Translations under genes and position numbers: made by a program
Assembly (NCBI RefSeq): GCF_033406955.1
Contig: NZ_CP137734.1
Span: 5,642,001 to 5,706,000, forward strand
DNA: 64,000 nucleotides
Source: Streptomyces violaceoruber
Lineage (GTDB): Bacteria > Actinomycetota > Actinomycetes > Streptomycetales > Streptomycetaceae
Direction: 5' to 3'
In this document: positions 62,375 through 64,000 of the stretch, piece by piece
How positions within the stretch are numbered: position 1 is the first letter of the stretch
How the letters are laid out: each line of letters opens with the position of its first letter
The notes under the pieces: model-generated
What the model was told of the DNA's origin: nothing
Database searches by the model: none
Seen by the model: the letters and a program-made list of their open reading frames with translations, nothing else

Positions 62375-64000
62375 GAGCGACACACAGACACTGATCGAGA
62401 ACCGTCCGCCCTCCGTGGCGGGACTCTTCCTGGAGCGGGTGGCCGCCACGCCGGACGCCGAGGCGTACCGCTACCCGGTGCCGCCGGCCGCGGGCGAGGG
62501 CCCCGACGACTGGAAGTCGCTGACCTGGGCGCAGGCCGCCGAGCGGGTCTACGCGATCGCGGCCGGCCTGGTCGAGCTGGGCGTGCAGCCGGAGCAGCGG
62601 GTGGCGCTGGCCTCCTCCACCCGCTTGGAGTGGATCCTCGCCGACCTCGGCATCATGTGCGCGGGCGCGGCGACGACCACCGTCTACCCGCAGACCAACG
62701 CCGGCGAATCGGCGTACATCCTCTCCGACTCCGAGAGCCGGGTGCTGATCGCGGAGGACGCCGCGCAGCTCGCCAAGGCGAAGGAGAAGAAGGCGGAGCT
62801 GCCCGACCTCACCCACGTGGTCGTGGTCGACGCGACCGGCGCGGACACCTCCGAGGACTGGGTCCTCACCCTCGACGAGCTGGAGCGCCGGGGCGCGGCC
62901 CGCCTGGAGAAGGACCCGCAGCTCATCAAGGAGCGGGTCGGCGCGCTCACCAAGGACCAGCTCGCCACCCTCATCTACACCTCCGGCACCACCGGCCGGC
63001 CCAAGGGCGTCCGGCTCCCGCACGACTGCTGGTCGTACATGGCCAAGGCGATCGCCGCGACCGGCCTGGTCACCAAGGACGACGTGCAGTACCTGTGGCT
63101 GCCGCTCGCCCACGTCTTCGGCAAGGTGCTGACCTCCGGCCAGATCGAGGCCGGTCACGTCACCGCCGTCGACGGCCGCGTCGACAAGATCATCGAGAAC
63201 CTGCCGGTCGTGCAGCCGACCTACATGGCGGCCGTCCCCCGCATCTTCGAGAAGGTCTACAACGGCGTCGCCGCCAAGGCCCGCGCGGGCGGCGGGGCCA
63301 AGTACAAGATCTTCCAGTGGGCCGCCGGGATCGCCCGCGAGTACGCCAAGGTCACCCAGGACAACTTCAAGCGCACCGGCACCGCGAGCGCCCCCGCCGG
63401 CCTGCGCACCAAGCACGCCGTCGCCGACCGGCTCGTCTACGCCAAGATCCGCGAGGCCTTCGGCGGCCGCCTGCGCGCCTGCGTCTCGGGGTCGGCCGCC
63501 CTCGCGCCCGAGATCGGCTACTTCTTCGCCGGCGCCGGCATCCACATCCTGGAGGGCTACGGCCTCACCGAGTCCTCCGCCGCCTCCTTCGTCAACCCCG
63601 GCGAGGCCTACCGCACCGGCACCGTCGGCAAGCCGCTGCCCGGCACCGAGGTGCGCATCGCGGACGACGGCGAGATCCTGCTGCGCGGCCCCGGCATCAT
63701 GGAGGGCTACCACAAGCTGCCCGAGAAGACGGCCGAGGTCCTGGAGGCCGACGGCTGGTTCCACACCGGCGACATCGGCGAGCTGTCGCCCGACGGCTAC
63801 CTGCGCATCACCGACCGCAAGAAGGACCTCATCAAGACGTCCGGCGGCAAGTACATCGCGCCGGCCGAGGTCGAGGGCCAGTTCAAGGCGGTCTGCCCCT
63901 ACGTCTCCAACATCCTGGTGCACGGCGCCGACCGGAACTTCTGCACCGCGCTCATCGCCCTCGACGAGCTCGCGATCACGGAGTGGGCCAGGGAGAACGG
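62375..64000 (+). CDS. long-chain fatty-acid-CoA ligase, C-terminus outside window
   Basis: The first 542 codons are present, starting at GTG 62375 with GGAGG 5 bases upstream. The ANL-superfamily adenylation motif YTSGTTGRPKG is near 202-212, then LPLAHVFGK, GYGLTESSA and the hinge-region motif WFHTGDIGELSPDGYLRITDRKKDLIKTSGGKYIAP. This is a FACL/AMP-binding enzyme of the type that activates long-chain fatty acids with ATP and CoA. Length so far fits a family size of about 600. The candidate operator upstream suggests fatty-acid-responsive control (inference). Confidence 0.95.

Overview
The window is chromosomal DNA of a Streptomyces-type actinomycete. It is GC-rich throughout, the genes have strongly G/C-biased third positions, starts are often GTG (also TTG and probably CTG), and the housekeeping order rne / rplU / rpmA / obg / proB / proA / nadD / rsfS / leuS / comEA-comEC / holA / rpsT / lepA matches the conserved core of Streptomyces genomes. 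No exact species can be named from the sequence alone.

Layout. (1) 1-6.3 kb is an accessory segment. It holds a truncated conserved gene, a membrane-anchored gene of atypical base composition, a large serine integrase with two tiny divergent ORFs, a gene remnant, and a 707-residue protein that joins an intact-looking nucleoside phosphorylase/nucleosidase domain, a SLOG-type nucleotide-sensor domain and a C-terminal TIR domain. I consider this last gene the best candidate for an undescribed (anti-phage or suicide) system. (2) 6.3-16.1 kb: a hydrophobic repeat protein, a TIGR03936-family protein, RNase E/G with huge arginine-rich arms, a glycerol-1-phosphate-dehydrogenase-like enzyme, L21, L27 and the GTPase Obg. 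(3) 16.2-32.1 kb: an envelope-polymer locus. Two Stealth-family phosphotransferases (one fused to a GT4 glycosyltransferase) and a beta-rich accessory protein lie on the plus strand. A secreted FG-GAP protein and three TagF-like polyol-phosphate polymerases (two fused to GT2 domains) lie on the minus strand. (4) 32.1-33.1 kb: a non-coding minisatellite. (5) 33.1-43.7 kb: proB, proA, two related single-span membrane proteins, an M48 protease, two tiny membrane proteins, nadD, a LytR-CpsA-Psr-like protein, rsfS and a histidine phosphatase. (6) 43.7-47.8 kb: two identical tRNA-Ala(GGC) genes bracketing two small Cys-rich proteins, then a minus-strand redox pair (six-span haem-b-like membrane protein and a NuoF-ferredoxin fusion). 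(7) 47.9-64 kb: a leucine-rich leader peptide with terminator ahead of leuS, then a membrane coiled-coil protein, DegV, ComEA, ComEC, a YceI fusion, a small acidic protein, HolA, RpsT (minus), LepA, and the first 542 codons of a long-chain acyl-CoA ligase.

How the parts fit. The ribosome and translation genes (rplU, rpmA, obg, rsfS, leuS, lepA, rpsT) form a growth-control backbone. The polymer locus, the LCP-like protein, the paired membrane proteins and perhaps the glycerol-1-phosphate dehydrogenase plausibly make, export or attach a phosphate-containing wall glycopolymer. The 5' end looks like a decayed integrative element that left, or sits beside, a TIR/SLOG/phosphorylase effector. Statements about orthologues in other Streptomyces are from memory and were not checked by database search.
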